64,000 nucleotides of DNA from Eurosta solidaginis (GCF_040869045.1 NC_090319.1:345816302-345880301), one strand, 5' to 3'; positions 11,716 to 23,792 are shown, counted from the stretch's first letter. Translations and numbers: made by a program. Notes: generated by a model from the letters alone, not told the origin.

Positions 11716-12129
11716 AAACTGCAAATGCAACATTGTAAAGTGTGTTTATTGAGTATATTAAAAGTCAGTTTCGCATGGCTGAACTATATGGTTGGCTCAT
11801 CTCATCAGCTGATTTTATGTCTTTCATTTCACTGGAGTAGGGACTGTCAAAAGAAGATGGCAAAATCAAAATGAAGCCAAAACACTGAACACATTTTCTT
11901 ACAACACACATACATTTCAAAGTTTTATGTTTTCATTTCATTCCATGCACCTAATACCAACACGCACATTTTGACAGTCTCAACAAAGATATGTTCTTAC
12001 TGTAGAGATGAGCCAACCAGCTATCAAATTACTATTGTGTAAGCTAAATAGAGTTGTATGAACACCACTCAAGTTAAATCGAAATAGCCTCAATTTATTT
12101 TTCTGTTTGAACATAGTATAATTATTGAT

Positions 12130-13755
12130 ATGTATATTAGACTGGGTCGATTTATTAACCGATATCACGCCATCGATTTTTCCATAAGATTTGGGCTGAG
12201 GAAAAAAAGTTCCACTACACATACCCAAACAATAATTTTCGAGCCTGCGAAATTTAATTTTTTTGACTTTTTTTCGCCTTTGATTTTTAAGGTTTTTTTC
12301 ATGATGCAAAAAATGGAGGTAGTTCCATTTAGTGTGACGTTAGCCACTTGACTTTTGCGGGGACAATGACAAGCTACCAGATGGAAAAATGTTACGAATT
12401 TTTCTAATTTTGATGGATTTCATATTAACGAATACGACTAAATTAATTTCATAGTTATTTTAAATAAAAAAGAAAAACGAAAAAATGAGCCCCATGCCTT
12501 GGAAATATTTTAATACGAAATATCAGCCCAGAAAAGCAGGTTTTTAATAAGTTTTTCGAGCTCCTGAAAATTGATCGAAGTATGCAAAGCAAGGGAGTAT
12601 AGCCTTCTTAAGTGTCCGTACGTTTGCTCCGAACATTTTGACAAAACATACAAGTTTGTCAATTGCTTGCTCAAACAAGCTCCTTATAAACCGACAAGTC
12701 CTCATTTTTAATTTTTTTATTTATTGTATAATTCAAGCGTTGCGCTTTAGGAGGGAATTGTTAAACCATTTTTTAGGGAGAACATTACCCTGTAGCTCCG
12801 CAGGTTAGCCACTAGTTATGAGAGTGTTTTTGCCCGTTGTACCAGGGGTCACCTTGGGGCAGCCCCACCTATACAATTCTGTGCCCTTTCAGCATTGACA
12901 TAGATGTGCAGACTTTGGAGGTACACTTTTTCTCAACATGTCTCGAGAAATATCCACTGTAGGGGGATGATAATAGGGCCATCCTAGAACAACAGGATTT
13001 TTCGTGTATTTTTTTTTCTATCTAGGGGTCAAGCTGCAATAAATATATGAATCATTAACCAATGTATGAGTAATCATCCACTATTTTTCAATAAAATTGC
13101 ATGTTTACTGTATTCTCAATCGATATATATGCACATAAATCGTGTTAAAACATATTATTATTGTCTCAGATGACCATTGCGCTTTCATCCTAAAGGAAAT
13201 TTCCATCTCGAAAACCCACAATTTCGCCTTAAACAGTAACGGTATGGCAACGTTTCTGGCAAAACAATAAACATTATGAAACTTCAAAAATCCCCAATTA
13301 CGTCAAAAAATTTTGAGTGGAACTACCTTCTTTTTTTGTATCATGGTTTTTTTCATGACCTACTAAAAACATTTTCATTTGATTGTAAAATTTTCACGTA
13401 TACCCTGTCCGACCCAAAAATGTCCGCTAAAAACGTTGTTGATAACAGTTTTTTGAAAATTTTTTTTTGGAAAATTTTTTTTTTTTGAAAAAACTGTTAT
13501 CGGCAACGTTTTTAGCGGAAATTTTTGGGTCGGACAGGGTATACATATGAACATTTTTTAGCAGGTCATGAAAAAAACCTTAAAAATCAAAGTCGAAAAA
13601 AAGGAAAAAAAAAAATGAAATTTCGCAGGCTCCAAATAATTTTTTTGGGTGTGCGTAGTGGAAATTTTTTTCCTGAGCCCATATCCTATCGAAAAACCGA
13701 TGGTGTGATATAGGTTAACTTTTGTCCATACAAATCGACCCACCCTAATGTATAT
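12130..13755. mobile_element. Foldback element copy 2 (split by a P-like element)
   Basis: Same family as 4345-5803. Left arm is 12130-12299 plus 13354-13465 and the right arm is about 13475-13755. The palindrome centre near 13440-13505 contains GATAACAGTTTTTTGAAAA and its inversion. ATTTCGCAGGCT, CATGACCTACTAAAAA and CCCTGTCCGACCC occur in mirrored order. No coding. The left arm is interrupted at CATGA by a 1046-bp insertion. Confidence 0.8.
12300..13345. mobile_element. P-element-like non-autonomous transposon
   Basis: A 1046-bp insertion in the left foldback arm. Its first bases are CATGATGCAAAAAATGGAGG followed by TAGTTCCA; its last bases, read inward, are CATGATACAAAAAAAGAAGG followed by TAGTTCCA. 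That is about 28 bp of inverted repeat with three mismatches. It is flanked by identical 8-bp repeats GTTTTTTT (12292-12299 and 13346-13353), and removing one copy plus the insert restores the arm seen in other copies. The Drosophila P element also has a 31-bp inverted repeat beginning CATGATG and makes 8-bp duplications, so P-superfamily is the best call. No transposase or THAP frame is visible. Confidence 0.8.
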
Positions 13756-13779
13756 AAATACTTAAGAAATACTATAACA

Positions 13780-14060
13780 GGGTGTCTATTCGTTGCAAAA
13801 TGTTTACATCATACAGCTTATTATTATACCTCCTTAGATACTTGCGGGCGGCATCACGACCAGAACCATAAGTCCTCCGGATAACTTTTCACTCAAACAC
13901 TTCAAGGGCCATCCCATGGTCTCTCGATACCGCCCACCATTCCAAACCATATTTTGGGGCATATATTAATAGGAAATTATAGAGCGTGATTTTTCTTCGT
14001 TGAGGAAAGACTTCTTTTCAATTGCCTACTCAGTCCAAAGTTGCACATATTGACAAGAGT
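13780..14060 (-). mobile_element. LINE C' internal fragment
   Basis: The sequence parallels 9890-9995 (GTTTA..AT..GCA followed by TTATACC.CC and TACTTG.G.GGC) and then continues into a LINE C-type thumb region (AGCGTGATTTT and TTCAATTGCCTACTCAG, reversed coding). Broken. Confidence 0.5.
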
Positions 14061-15435
14061 GATTCATCGTTTAATTTCTAGGCTTTCATGCATGCCTTCT
14101 AAACCTCACTTAACTTAAGCTGCTCTTTTCGCTCGCACACAACGTGCAAGTGTAAGCATCGTTTATCCTTTTTTAAGACATCGCTAGATGCCCCAATTTA
14201 ACAATTTCTTTTCCGAGCTCGCTATAACCCAAACGTTTCCTCAGCAGCGCTACGGAGTGAGTTAGAAATATGCTCCCAAGGTTGAAAATTGTACTTGGAG
14301 GGCAGCTGTGTGAGCCATGTGTAGAGTCTATCAGCTCGCTGCACATAACTACACAAGTGCTTTAATCGAAATTGGTGTAATAGCAGAATCATATGATTTA
14401 TATCGTATATTCAATCATGAATCCTATTGACAGGTGAGCTGTTGATTTTATTACGATTTACAATCTTTTATTAAACTTGACAAATTTAAGCCAATAATTC
14501 TTAACAAAAAACTCTAAACGCTGAAAAGAAAACTCAGCTATCATGTCAAAAGTGATCTTCGTTGCGATCTTTGCGATCGATGCGACAAACAATGACAAGT
14601 ATCGCAACGTTCACTTCCCCCTTTTTGAATTTTCTTTGTGCATTGCCGAAGAGTTATATAAGATTGATATGAGCCTTTCATTTTCGCCATGGTTTGGTGT
14701 GAAAAACTACTTGAACAATTAAAATTAATTGATCTTAACGACGTTGTAGATTATAAACTCTTACACTTACATAGCTAACGAAATGGTTGTTACGACGACA
14801 TACTGTCTGAGGAAAATCTTCCCACGTGTAGTGTACATGAAAATGGTCAACTACTGATCGAACAGGTAGGTGTTCCATGCACGCCCCTATAAACCGAGGA
14901 ATGTTCTTTTCTTAAAATTTTTTATAACAAAAAAAAAAAAAAAGAGGCAACAATAAAAAGGACAGTTGAAAGCGGAGAGTGTGTGCATCGCACAGCAGTT
15001 AGTCCAGTTTGCAGTGTCAGTTTCACTTTTAACAACCATTGATTGTTTTCTTTAGCTTATTGTTTTACCAAATCATATCGATGTTGGTACCTTTTTTCTG
15101 GCCCAGACAGTGTGTCTACTATCTGTGCAAGTATATTGGCAATTGTGTTTAATGCAAGGTGCACAAATAAATAGTTGTGATGAAGTCAATCGTAGAAAGG
15201 CATCACAATTAATTGTTTTTTTTTTTTTGTTGTTTGGTGAACTGGGGGCAATTGCATGAATGACACAGAAATATCACTAACCAATTCAATGAACGATCAC
15301 TTCTATACTTATGTATAATTGGGGTTTTATACAGTCAGCGTCTTAGAAATGGTGGCACTTAAATATCTATTTTGAAATAGAGCTCGAAAGTTGGACTGTA
15401 TACTCTTTTAAACGTATGCTTAAATAAAATAATTA
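14061..15435. other. No gene seen
   Basis: AT-rich intergenic DNA with a poly-A run near 14930 and poly-T near 15220. No supported coding or RNA. Confidence 0.4.
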
Positions 15436-15439
15436 AAAA

Positions 15440-16233
15440 AAGCTAAACAGTTTTATTGAAAATAATACCTACATTAAGTAATAACTAGCCGTATCCTTGC
15501 GCATCTTGCGCAACCAATCTAAAAGTCTCTTATCAAATATCAACAGAAATCAGCTATTCTATCAATCAATTAAAACTTATAGCTGGCGCTGCCATACGCT
15601 AGGGCAGCAACTGCCGGTAATGCAGTGCAAATATTCACAATAGTGCCATAGTACAAATGGATTTCTTTGTCATCGTTTATTTTTAACAAATTATTTTAAT
15701 AAAATATAGCTAAACAAAAGCACTACGACCAAAATTGCCCAAAGCTCGCTAATAGCCCGAATCTCCATCTTTACAACCAAAACTTTATTTATAGATTTGG
15801 ATTCCAAACAAGAGCGAAAAAGGGACCCGCACATAAAAACAACAATTAGAAATAATATATATGATAATACTAAAAGCTAGAAAATATTTAGGTAGGCCCT
15901 AGGAACTAGTCATCACACTTCTCATCAATCTAGGCCGTTGATCAGACAAATTAGTAAAAGCATGGGTGGCGTCAAATTTCTAGTGATAGTTAACCGCTCA
16001 TATCCTTACAAATGATATTTTCATATATGTATAAGTAAGACGAACTGACCCTTAATCACGTTCTTAGAAATTTCACGCCCCAACGCTTTTGTTTATTTGT
16101 CTGATCAACGCCCTAGATTGATAAGTAGTGTGATGACTAGTACATAGGACCTACCTAATTATTTTCTAGCTTTTAGTATTATTATTACTTAATGTAGGTA
16201 TTCTTTTCAATAAAACCGTTTCACTCAAATTTT
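15440..16233. mobile_element. Second type of foldback element with an interrupted left arm
   Basis: Inverted arms: TTTTATTGAAAATAATACCT with TACATTAAGTAATA at 15451-15483 is mirrored at about 16181-16217, and 15863-15988 (TAATACTAAAAGCTAGAAAA..., CTAGTCATCACAC, GTTGATCAGACAAAT) is mirrored at 16055-16184. The right arm is continuous; the left arm is split by about 380 bp of unrelated DNA (15487-15862). No ORF. Superfamily unknown. Confidence 0.7.
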
Positions 16234-16319
16234 TTTTTAAATTATTTATTTTCAGGTTTTTAGATTTTATTTAATTGCCTATTATTTCTCATTCTATTTA
16301 GTTCAGTGTCTCATTATTA

Positions 16320-16428
16320 CAAGGACTCTTTCCTGACATTTTGTTACAATCTAACTCCTCAATACAATATCCTTTCAAGGACTTTACTCGACTCAGCGCC
16401 ACGTATGCTTGTCCCTCCTCGAACTCCA
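16320..16428 (-). mobile_element. Pif1-type helicase C-terminus, Helitron remnant
   Basis: The minus frame gives FEEGQAYVALSRVKSLKGYC, the helicase motif VI region of Pif1-like helicases (AYVALSRV...L.G). Such fragments in fly genomes usually come from Helitron Rep/Hel proteins. No Rep domain or hairpin end seen nearby. Confidence 0.7.
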
Positions 16429-16439
16429 AAGTATTTTGA

Positions 16440-16660
16440 TGTCACTTCTACCGGACTGTATGTAATATTCCAAGTATGAGCCAAATCGGACCACAAATAC
16501 AATGTTTTTGAATATCCCGATCCTTGCGCCACCTAGCGGGAATTGTTTCCCAAAGCTATTTATATTCCTGTACGTAATTTGTGTTCTAAATATGAGCCAA
16601 ATCGGACCAAAAATACGATTTTTTTGAATATCTTGATCTTTGCGCTACCTAGCTTATCAA
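16440..16660 (+). repeat. Two-unit tandem repeat (about 110 bp each)
   Basis: TATGAGCCAAATCGGACC, ATTTTTTTGAATAT-like sequence and TTGCGCCACCTAGC recur with roughly 110-bp spacing. It abuts the helicase remnant and may be part of the same element. Confidence 0.6.
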
Positions 16661-16699
16661 TCTTGTCAATCTTCCAACTCTTGCAAGTCGTAGCGAGAG

Positions 16700-17712
16700 T
16701 AGAGAATTCTCTTAAACGAAGTAACCTTTAACGTCCGATCACGAGTGTCAAGACATTACAAGCCTTTTCTTTTGAGGCAGTGTAGAACTAATTTCGAATT
16801 AAATCAACCTTTTCGGTGTTTGTGTCACGATTTCAACACTCATTCTAGTTCATTTGATATAACGGATTCACTTTTTACCATAAAGACAACTGTCCTACCC
16901 ATTCTTAACTCGTAACAAAAAATAATAAAAAAAATAAAAAAATTTACGTACTAAAAAGTTCACTTAAAAAGGTAGTATATGCATAATTTCTAACTGTTAT
17001 TTATAATACTGATTTTTATTTTGTAGCTGAGCAGGTTTAGATCTCAACGCTTAACAAACCTCCGCCTATCAACAACTTGGCAAAAACAAATCCGCGCGTC
17101 ATGCGGATGCGCCCCTCGCGTCGGTTGGGCGGGCTTTGGAATGCTTTAATCCGTTGGGTATTATTATTATTATTTCTTTCTTATTATTGCATTGTCACCG
17201 GGTTCTGAACTATATTCCAAGTTTCAAGCTTGTAGCTTATCGGGAAGTTACTTAAATTTCAATTACAAAATTCGTAACGCTGGCTACACAGAGTTAAGCT
17301 AAATAAAACCGTTTAAAAGCACCTTTTCCCGAGAGTCATTCTTTTGACGATACGATGTGTCGATAATTTAACTAACGATTTTTTAATCATGATAACGATC
17401 GTGCTATTCACTAACTCAGTTTAAACAGGGCTAACGTGGTTACCAGCATTATTAGTTTAAATGGAAGAATAAGCTGATCAAAGTTTAACGAATATCGTAT
17501 GAAAAGAGGGCCCCTATTATGAGACAAATTCAATCCTCGACTGTGATCGAAAGAGCTGATGCAACGAATTTTCATTCGGTATTATGACGCTCATTCGATA
17601 GCTCGATAAATTCAAATGGTCAGAATAGCACATTCCCACTAGTTGTCAAATTAAATAAAAATAAATAAACAAATGCAAAATTATTTATTAAGGGCAAAAA
17701 GTAAATAAAAGT
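16700..17712. other. No gene; fragment of a repeat shared with 26050-26300
   Basis: About 17355-17480 has TCGATAATTTAACTAACGAT and GATAACGATCGTGCT, similar in order to 26180-26240. A GGGCCCCTATTATGAGAC stretch near 17509 could be an eroded transposon terminus for the Harbinger remnant. Unproven. Confidence 0.3.
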
Positions 17713-18563
17713 ATGACCACGATGGCATTGTGGCTTGATGATTCGTCAATTGAAGAGGAAAGTTTACTGAAACTAGCCAAAATTAGAAAACGGTTGAAAT
17801 GAATTTCACCACGTAATTGTAGCTTTCTAAACATGTTGTTAAATGTGTTACAGTAATAAATTTTGTTTATAGAATTAATAAAAACGGTAATAGTCTAGTT
17901 GAGGGGTCGACTGCTAATACGCTACCAAAAATATCGAGAGAGGTGTCAAAGGTGTCTGTCCGGAGATATTTGCAGTTGAAGTTGGCGATTTCCATGTGGT
18001 TGTTGTTGTGTTGTACCACCAAAAAAAATTGTGCATCACCGTGGCGGTAGCCACGGTTATACCACACACCCGGACTTGGCATGGCGTAGCCCAGGGTTAT
18101 TTTTTATAAGCGCGGCCGAAGGCCGCCAACGCAGAAAGGTGTTCTGCGCAAAAATACTATGGATCCGACCCCCGATTTCGGAGGTACCCGCGGGTCTTTT
18201 TTCGGTTTTTCGTCTTTTGAACGCGTTAAAATTTTTATTTTCCGCCTTCGGATTATTAATACTGATGTCAAGACGCGTCGTTTGACACCTCTCTCGATAT
18301 TTTTGGTAGCGTATTAGCAGTCGACCCCTCAACTAGACTATTACCATAAAAACTTCGCACTATCCAAAGAAGCGTTCATGGACTTGCTATCCGGTACAGA
18401 TGAATTGCTGCAGCAATGCACAAGAGCCAAGTCTATTCCATGCATTTTTGAAGTGGCAAAAAAATCTCATATTTTGCGCTCAGGGATCGTCTCAACTGAG
18501 CATTGGAAACGAGAATGCACTCGAAATATTTTGCCGCCTGATCATCTGCGAAAGTTCCTTTAG
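17713..18563 (+). pseudogene. PIF/Harbinger transposase remnant, interrupted
   Basis: The first segment, 17713-17802, reads MTTMALWLDDSSIEEESLLK and stops. A second frame, after a gap that may have been an intron, reads YRINKN up to 17885, is cut by a 460-bp insertion, and resumes at 18354 as FALSKEAFMDLLSGTDELLQ. Downstream the homologous residues alternate between two frames (CAQGSSQLSIGNENALEI in one). The FRLSKEAF..LL start and the GS.Q..IG block resemble HARBI1-like transposases. Catalytic residues are not present. The family call is by motif recognition only. Confidence 0.5.
17886..18345. mobile_element. 460-bp transposon with perfect 65-bp inverted repeats
   Basis: Inverted repeats 17886-17950 and 18281-18345 (65 bp, no mismatch seen; ends GGTAATAGTCTAGTTGAGGG) flanked by an 8-bp duplication ATAAAAAC (17878-17885 and 18346-18353). 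The 330-bp core is GC-richer than its surroundings and carries a series of short perfect stems: CCGTGGCGGTAGCCACGG, GCGGCCGAAGGCCGC, CGCAGAAAGGTGTTCTGCG, ACCCGCGGGT. No ORF. An 8-bp duplication fits hAT, P, Merlin or Mutator groups. The GG terminus does not decide between them. Confidence 0.85.
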
Positions 18564-18899
18564 CTGTAAGCGAATTTTGTTCCATTTTTGAAACCAGTCT
18601 TCAAAACTGTTCCTTTGCACTCGTGGCCTTGGACTTAAATATATGTATTTTATACAAATACGTAGTTTTATATTACAACTACATAGCAAAAAGTAGAAGG
18701 CAAAAAACACACATTTTAAATAATTTTCTTTTATTTCGATACAGCGTCGACAACAAACATTGTGGATAAAACAAATGTGATATCTTATCCGTCAAATGCC
18801 TGACAGGATGTTCAATGTGGCTGCTTTTAAGTGTTTTGGGTGGGTTTTGACAGGCTTTCGAGACAGTCATTGCCTTGTGTGTCCTGTCAAAATATTCAA
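18564..18899. other. No gene seen
   Basis: Spacer downstream of the Harbinger remnant. No recognisable residues in its ORFs. Confidence 0.35.
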
Positions 18900-18950
18900 T
18901 AAATATAGATGTGATCCGGCCGGTCCGTGAAGACCTCACATAGACTTAAT
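18900..18950 (-). mobile_element. LINE B 3' terminal fragment
   Basis: The reversed sequence AGTCTATGTGAGGTCTTCACGG with ACCGGCCGG matches the LINE B 3' end (CTATGTGAGGTCC...CCGGCC). Only the terminus is present. Confidence 0.55.
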
Positions 18951-20325
18951 GATAAAACCGAAGCACGCCAATGCCTTGATTACAAAAACTAAATTCTTTT
19001 GTGCTAATTGAAAAACCAAGACCTCTAATTTAATATGCTACAGCACTCAGGGCATTGATCACCAAGCATAAATTCCAAGATGAACGAATGGGAACGAGAC
19101 TTAAAAGAAATTCCATTTTTTGTTATATATATAACTAATGCGGCATCAGTCTTCAACTGACACAATGGAGCTCGGAGCGGGTGTGCATGCTTGCGTTAAC
19201 CGAGCTTAGTCACACGGAAGGTCGGGGAACTTTTTCGCGTCACACCTCCATTCTCTCACTCTCAGCTGTTTTGACATGCAGTGGCAGTGTTGGGTAACGC
19301 AAAAGAAAAAGGTATGTTCAATTTAAGAGTTGATGGGTTTGATGCCTTATTACTTAGATCACATCTGATGGGTTGATATGATGGGTGATTCTACCCTAAA
19401 ACAAACCCATACCCACAATTCTTAGAGAATGAGGGAAGAAGGAAGCTAAGATAGCCGAGATAGTGTGTCCTTATTGTTATGCACGCAGCTGTATACTTAT
19501 AAAGTTTAAGTGTGGGAAAATTTTGCAAAACTGCGTATGCGTATACATACATACATATACGTACATACAAATACATATGTAGGTGGGGCTGCAAAATATG
19601 CTGCCATTGTTTTTGGAAGACTATCAAGTGCGATGTTTCACATTTAATTCTATTGCAAAACTCTTTCGCACCTTTCGAGTTCTCTTATTGCATATGCAAT
19701 TGATTGGATATAACTACTATCTATGTTTCTCTATAGAATGCATGTCATATTTTGGCAAAGATGATTCGCAATTATTCTTTTTTGCCTTCTACCCCCAAAT
19801 ATAATAAACAGCACTTCTTTTGATCTTGCGCCGTTTCCAATAAATACTTGCAAACCATAGCCATTTAACCCTTTGTCGGCAACCCTTAGTTGCTGTCGGC
19901 CATTGTTGATCGTTACTTTGCAAAATTTAAACAAATATACATAAATACACATCGATAGATACGCATAAAGTAAATCCCAACAAATATGTATTGGCTGATT
20001 CCACGAAAGTCAGTTCAAGCACCGTAATCACAGATTTCATATTTTTCTTGTATTTTGTCATTTGCGAAGAAAATTGTTTTCCCTTTTTTAAGATTTTTTG
20101 AAATTAACAACCACAAAGCGTGATTGAATTTGAAAGTTCTTTCATAAAGAACCGGACTATAATGACAAAAAGAAAAAAATCTTAGCCCTTTCAGAAAATT
20201 TTTCCAAATTTTTTAATTTTAAATTTGTGAAAGATAGCTTTTATTTTTATATAAAACACCATCATTTGCGATAAGAACACACCAAGAACATTGGGGTGCA
20301 TGTACACCTATACCTTACAAGCCAA
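18951..20325. other. No gene seen; ACATA microsatellite
   Basis: Intergenic. A (TACA)n-type run lies near 19540-19580. No supported gene. Confidence 0.4.
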
Positions 20326-20510
20326 CGTTGTTGTTGTTGTGGTTGAGATAAAGACTCTCCGCGATGTTTATGATAACACTCCCCAAAACCTTCGGGGAGG
20401 GTCCTTTCCGAACATAGATCTAGTACGTTCCGGTTACAAGCACCATTAAGGTACAAAATCGACCATCCCGAAACGATTTAATATGATCACGTTGAACATT
20501 CTAGACAAAA
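20326..20510 (-). mobile_element. SINE2, 5'-truncated
   Basis: CGTTGTTGTTGTTGTGGTTG (reversed CAA tail), CTCCCCAAAACCTTCGGGGA, TACGTTCCGGTTACAAGC and CGACCATCCCGAAACGA follow the same order as the other SINE2 copies. It lacks the tRNA-like 5' part. Confidence 0.7.
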
Positions 20511-20639
20511 AATCCGATTCTTTCGGTAGTCACTATCGATTATATCGGCAGTAGCGCTTAGCGATTCTTTTTATTCTACTTAAGTCAACCGAAAAAAAAA
20601 ATGTATATTATCATTGCTCATTTATTCATCGGTTTATTC

Positions 20640-22060
20640 GTCAGACTATTTTTTTATACTCAGCTGAGCAGAGCTCACAGAGTATATTAATTTTGTTCGC
20701 ATAACGGTACCCCGTAACGGCATAAACTAATCGAGATAGATATAGACTTCTATATATCAAAATGATCTGGGCGAAAAAAGAAATTCAATTAGCCATGTCC
20801 GTCCGTCCGTCCATCCGTAAACACGATAACTTGAGTAAATTTTGAGGTATCTTAATGAAATTTGGTATGTAAGTTCCTCGGCACTCATTTCAGATCGCTA
20901 TTTAAAATGAACGAAATCGGACTATAACCACGGTCACTTTTCGATATCGAAAATTTGGAAAAACCGAAAAAGTGCGATAATTCATTACCAAAGAAGGATA
21001 AAGCGATGAAACTTGGTAGGTGGGTTGACCTTATGACGCAGAATAGAAAATTAGTGAAATTTTGGACAATGGGCGTGGCACGGCCTACTTTCAAAAGAAG
21101 GTAATGTAAAAGGTTTGCATGCTATAATTTTGGCTGTCGTTGAAGATATCATGATGAAATTTGGCAGGAACGTTACTACTATTACTATATGTGTTCTAAA
21201 CAAAAATTAGCAAAATCGGATGACGAACACGCCCACTTAAAAAAGAAAAATGTAAAAGTCAAATTAAAAAAAAAAATCTAATATTTTTACAGTATATAAG
21301 TAGATTATGTCAACATTCAACTCCAGTAATGATATGATATGATAATGCCAGGAGTCGAACAGAAATTTACCAATCCTTGTGAAATTTGGTATGGGCATAG
21401 CTTCTGTGACGATAACTGCTTTCTGTGAAAATGGGCGAAATCGGTTGAAGACATGCCCAGTTTTTATACACAGTCGACCGTCTGTCCTTCCGCTCGGCCG
21501 TTAATACGACAACTTGAGCAAAAATCGATATATCTTTACTAAACTTAGTTCACGTACTTATCTGAACTCACTTTATCTTGGTATTAAAAATGGGCGAAAT
21601 TCGACATATATATATATATGGTATTACATATATAAATAAATTAGCGGTACCCGACAGATGATGTTCTGGGTCACTCTGGTCCACATTTTGGTCGATATAT
21701 CGAAAACGCATTCACATATACAACTAAGGGCCACTCCCTTTTAAAACCATCATTAATACCTTTAATTTGACCCCCATATCGTACAAACACATTATAGAGT
21801 CACCCCTGGTCCACCTTTATGGCGATATCTGGAAAATGCGTCCACCTATAGAACTCCCTTTTAAAATACTCTTTAAATATTTAAAAAAAATATTCAAATA
21901 AAACGAATTGATAGCTGAAGAAAGATAGCAAAGGCAAGTTGCTCCACTTTAGTATTACCATTTGTATGTATCTATGAAAAAGACAATTTTGTATCCAAAG
22001 CTCTCAGCTGAGTATGCAATGTTCGGTTACACCCGAGCTTAGCCTTCCATACTTATTCAA
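20640..22060 (+). repeat. GGGCGTGG-type noncoding repeat element, copy i
   Basis: Begins ATACTCAGCTGAGCAGAGCT near 20657 and ends CTCTCAGCTGAGTATGCAAT then GTTCGGTTACACCCGAGC near 22040, so both ends carry an inverted ATACTCAGCTGAG. The interior repeats units with CGCCCA or GGGCGTGG (for example 21070 and 21226), CGAAATCGG, and GAAATTTGG with GATATC. A (GTCC)n run lies near 20805. No coding capacity. The inverted partner copy is at 42470-44455. Confidence 0.75.
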
Positions 22061-22550
22061 ATACAACATGAACTAATAACGTGTTTATATTCATTGTAGG
22101 AGCTCGGACTAAATTCTCATCAAAGTAGAACGGCAAGTGTTGATAAACTATGCATAGTCGCCGGAACTTGAAATTTCATGGCATAGTGTCGATTGGATAC
22201 CTTTTCTGCTACTTTTGCTCATATACAAGTGTGCTGATTCTGTGTTGCAGTTTTCCACTATTCTAGTGATAGGAACAATAGTCAGCACAAACAGTTTAGA
22301 GTTTTTGTAACTACAAAAATATGTCCGCAAGATTTACTAGCATATTATGGATATAGGCAGTGTTATATGTTAATGAATCTGGTGCGCCTTGATCTGCCTT
22401 GGCTTTCAGAAGTTACGAGCATTTTAAGATCCGAGCGATCGAAGAAAAACATTTTTTTCTTTGAACCTTATGTAAAATTTTATACAGTAATATAATACCC
22501 TCAGACTTTGTTCTGCCCATAAAATTTATTGGCCTACATTTCAAAAGTGA
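22061..22550. other. No gene seen
   Basis: AT-rich spacer without supported features. Confidence 0.35.
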
Positions 22551-23110
22551 GCCTCGCTTCCCCTCTTAAGTCTCTAATCCGCATTCCCTTTTACTTTATT
22601 TACCATTTTTCCTTTTATTATTGTTCATCTCATATTGCATTTATCTTCCTCCCATTTCCGAACCCATTCCATCTCTAACTGTTGCTCCTACTTTCACTCC
22701 CACACCCTTTCCCACTCCCACGTCTACTTCCAATCCCATTCCTACTCCTAAATCCACTGCTACTACCACTAACACTCCCATTTTCACTCCCACTTCAACT
22801 CCTAGTCCCATTCCCACTCACAGTTCCGCTCCCACTCCCTTTACCTCACTCACGTTAATTTTCTTATTGTGGAATCTCTTTGTTTTCATAAACCACTACG
22901 GAACTATATGAAACTAACCAAGTAACAAATTTTACATCTTTACTTATAAGACATACTCCCAATTAATTTCTCTCCCTCAACCTCCCTCTATTTTTCTTCA
23001 CCTACTTCCACTTCATAGATTCCTCTCCTTCCTATCTTCTCCGCATACTTTCTCCATTTCCTACTCCGTTTTTCTCACCCTCTCACCCTTTGAAATTTTA
23101 AACCGTTCAT
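22550..23110 (+). repeat. Pyrimidine-rich cryptic simple sequence
   Basis: The plus strand consists largely of CCCACT, CTACTC and TTCCC type 6-mers. It opens a 96-codon Pro/Thr frame (22621-22911) with perfectly regular PTPT-type content. I judge this a consequence of the simple sequence. Similar tracts lie at 28385-28560 and 47640-48060. Confidence 0.55.
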
Positions 23111-23126
23111 CGCAAGCAATTTTACA

Positions 23127-23262
23127 AACTTTTTATACTCAGCCTGCTTTGCACACAGAGTATATTAACTTTTATTGGATAACGGTTGGTTGTTCAGGTA
23201 TAAAGGAATCGTGATAGATATAGACTTCCATATATCAAAATCATCAGTATTTGATCGTTTCA
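23127..23262 (+). repeat. GGGCGTGG repeat variant, left end (copy iii)
   Basis: TTTTTATACTCAGCCTGCTT and ACAGAGTATATTAACTTTTA with TAACGGTTGG match, reversed, the end of the copy at 56050-56120. The element appears interrupted here and resumes near 24480. Confidence 0.65.
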
Positions 23263-23792
23263 ATTTTTAATAGATATAGTAGCAGGGTAGCAGTACGCTA
23301 GGCAACTTATATACTACAGTTGAACCACCCACTTGAAATAAGCACCTATATTTTTTACTTGTGTCTACTCCTTTTATATATAAAGCACATTCTTCTACAT
23401 ATACTTCGTTAATAACGTAGGAATAAAGCAATATAGAGAACAAATATAAGGAACTAAAGAGCATGATGTGAGCGTATTTCCTATTCACTGTCTGACACCA
23501 ACTAACACATCGGTTGAATCCTCTGTATTATGCTTTTCTCTTTGACCAACGTCTTAGCAAACAACATAGAACGATAACAAGGTATTGAGAGAAACATTAC
23601 TTTTACCAACTATATATATAGTAGAGCATGTGGACTGTAGAGAGATCTTTTTTAACTATATTGAAAAGCATTTCTACTCTATGGCGTAGTTACATTGCAC
23701 TTCACTCGTTTGGGCCTTTGAAAACATATATATTTGTTTTTATTCCATTATTTTTCATGGTATATTGTATTTAAATGTAATACTTAGAATAT
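23263..23792. other. Unassigned DNA inside the interrupted copy iii
   Basis: No family recognised. It separates the left end of copy iii from the third foldback copy. Confidence 0.35.

Noticed and set aside
22621..22911. 96-codon Pro/Thr-rich ORF
   Set aside because: It follows from the CCCACT-type simple sequence. There is no signal peptide, splice support or conserved motif.
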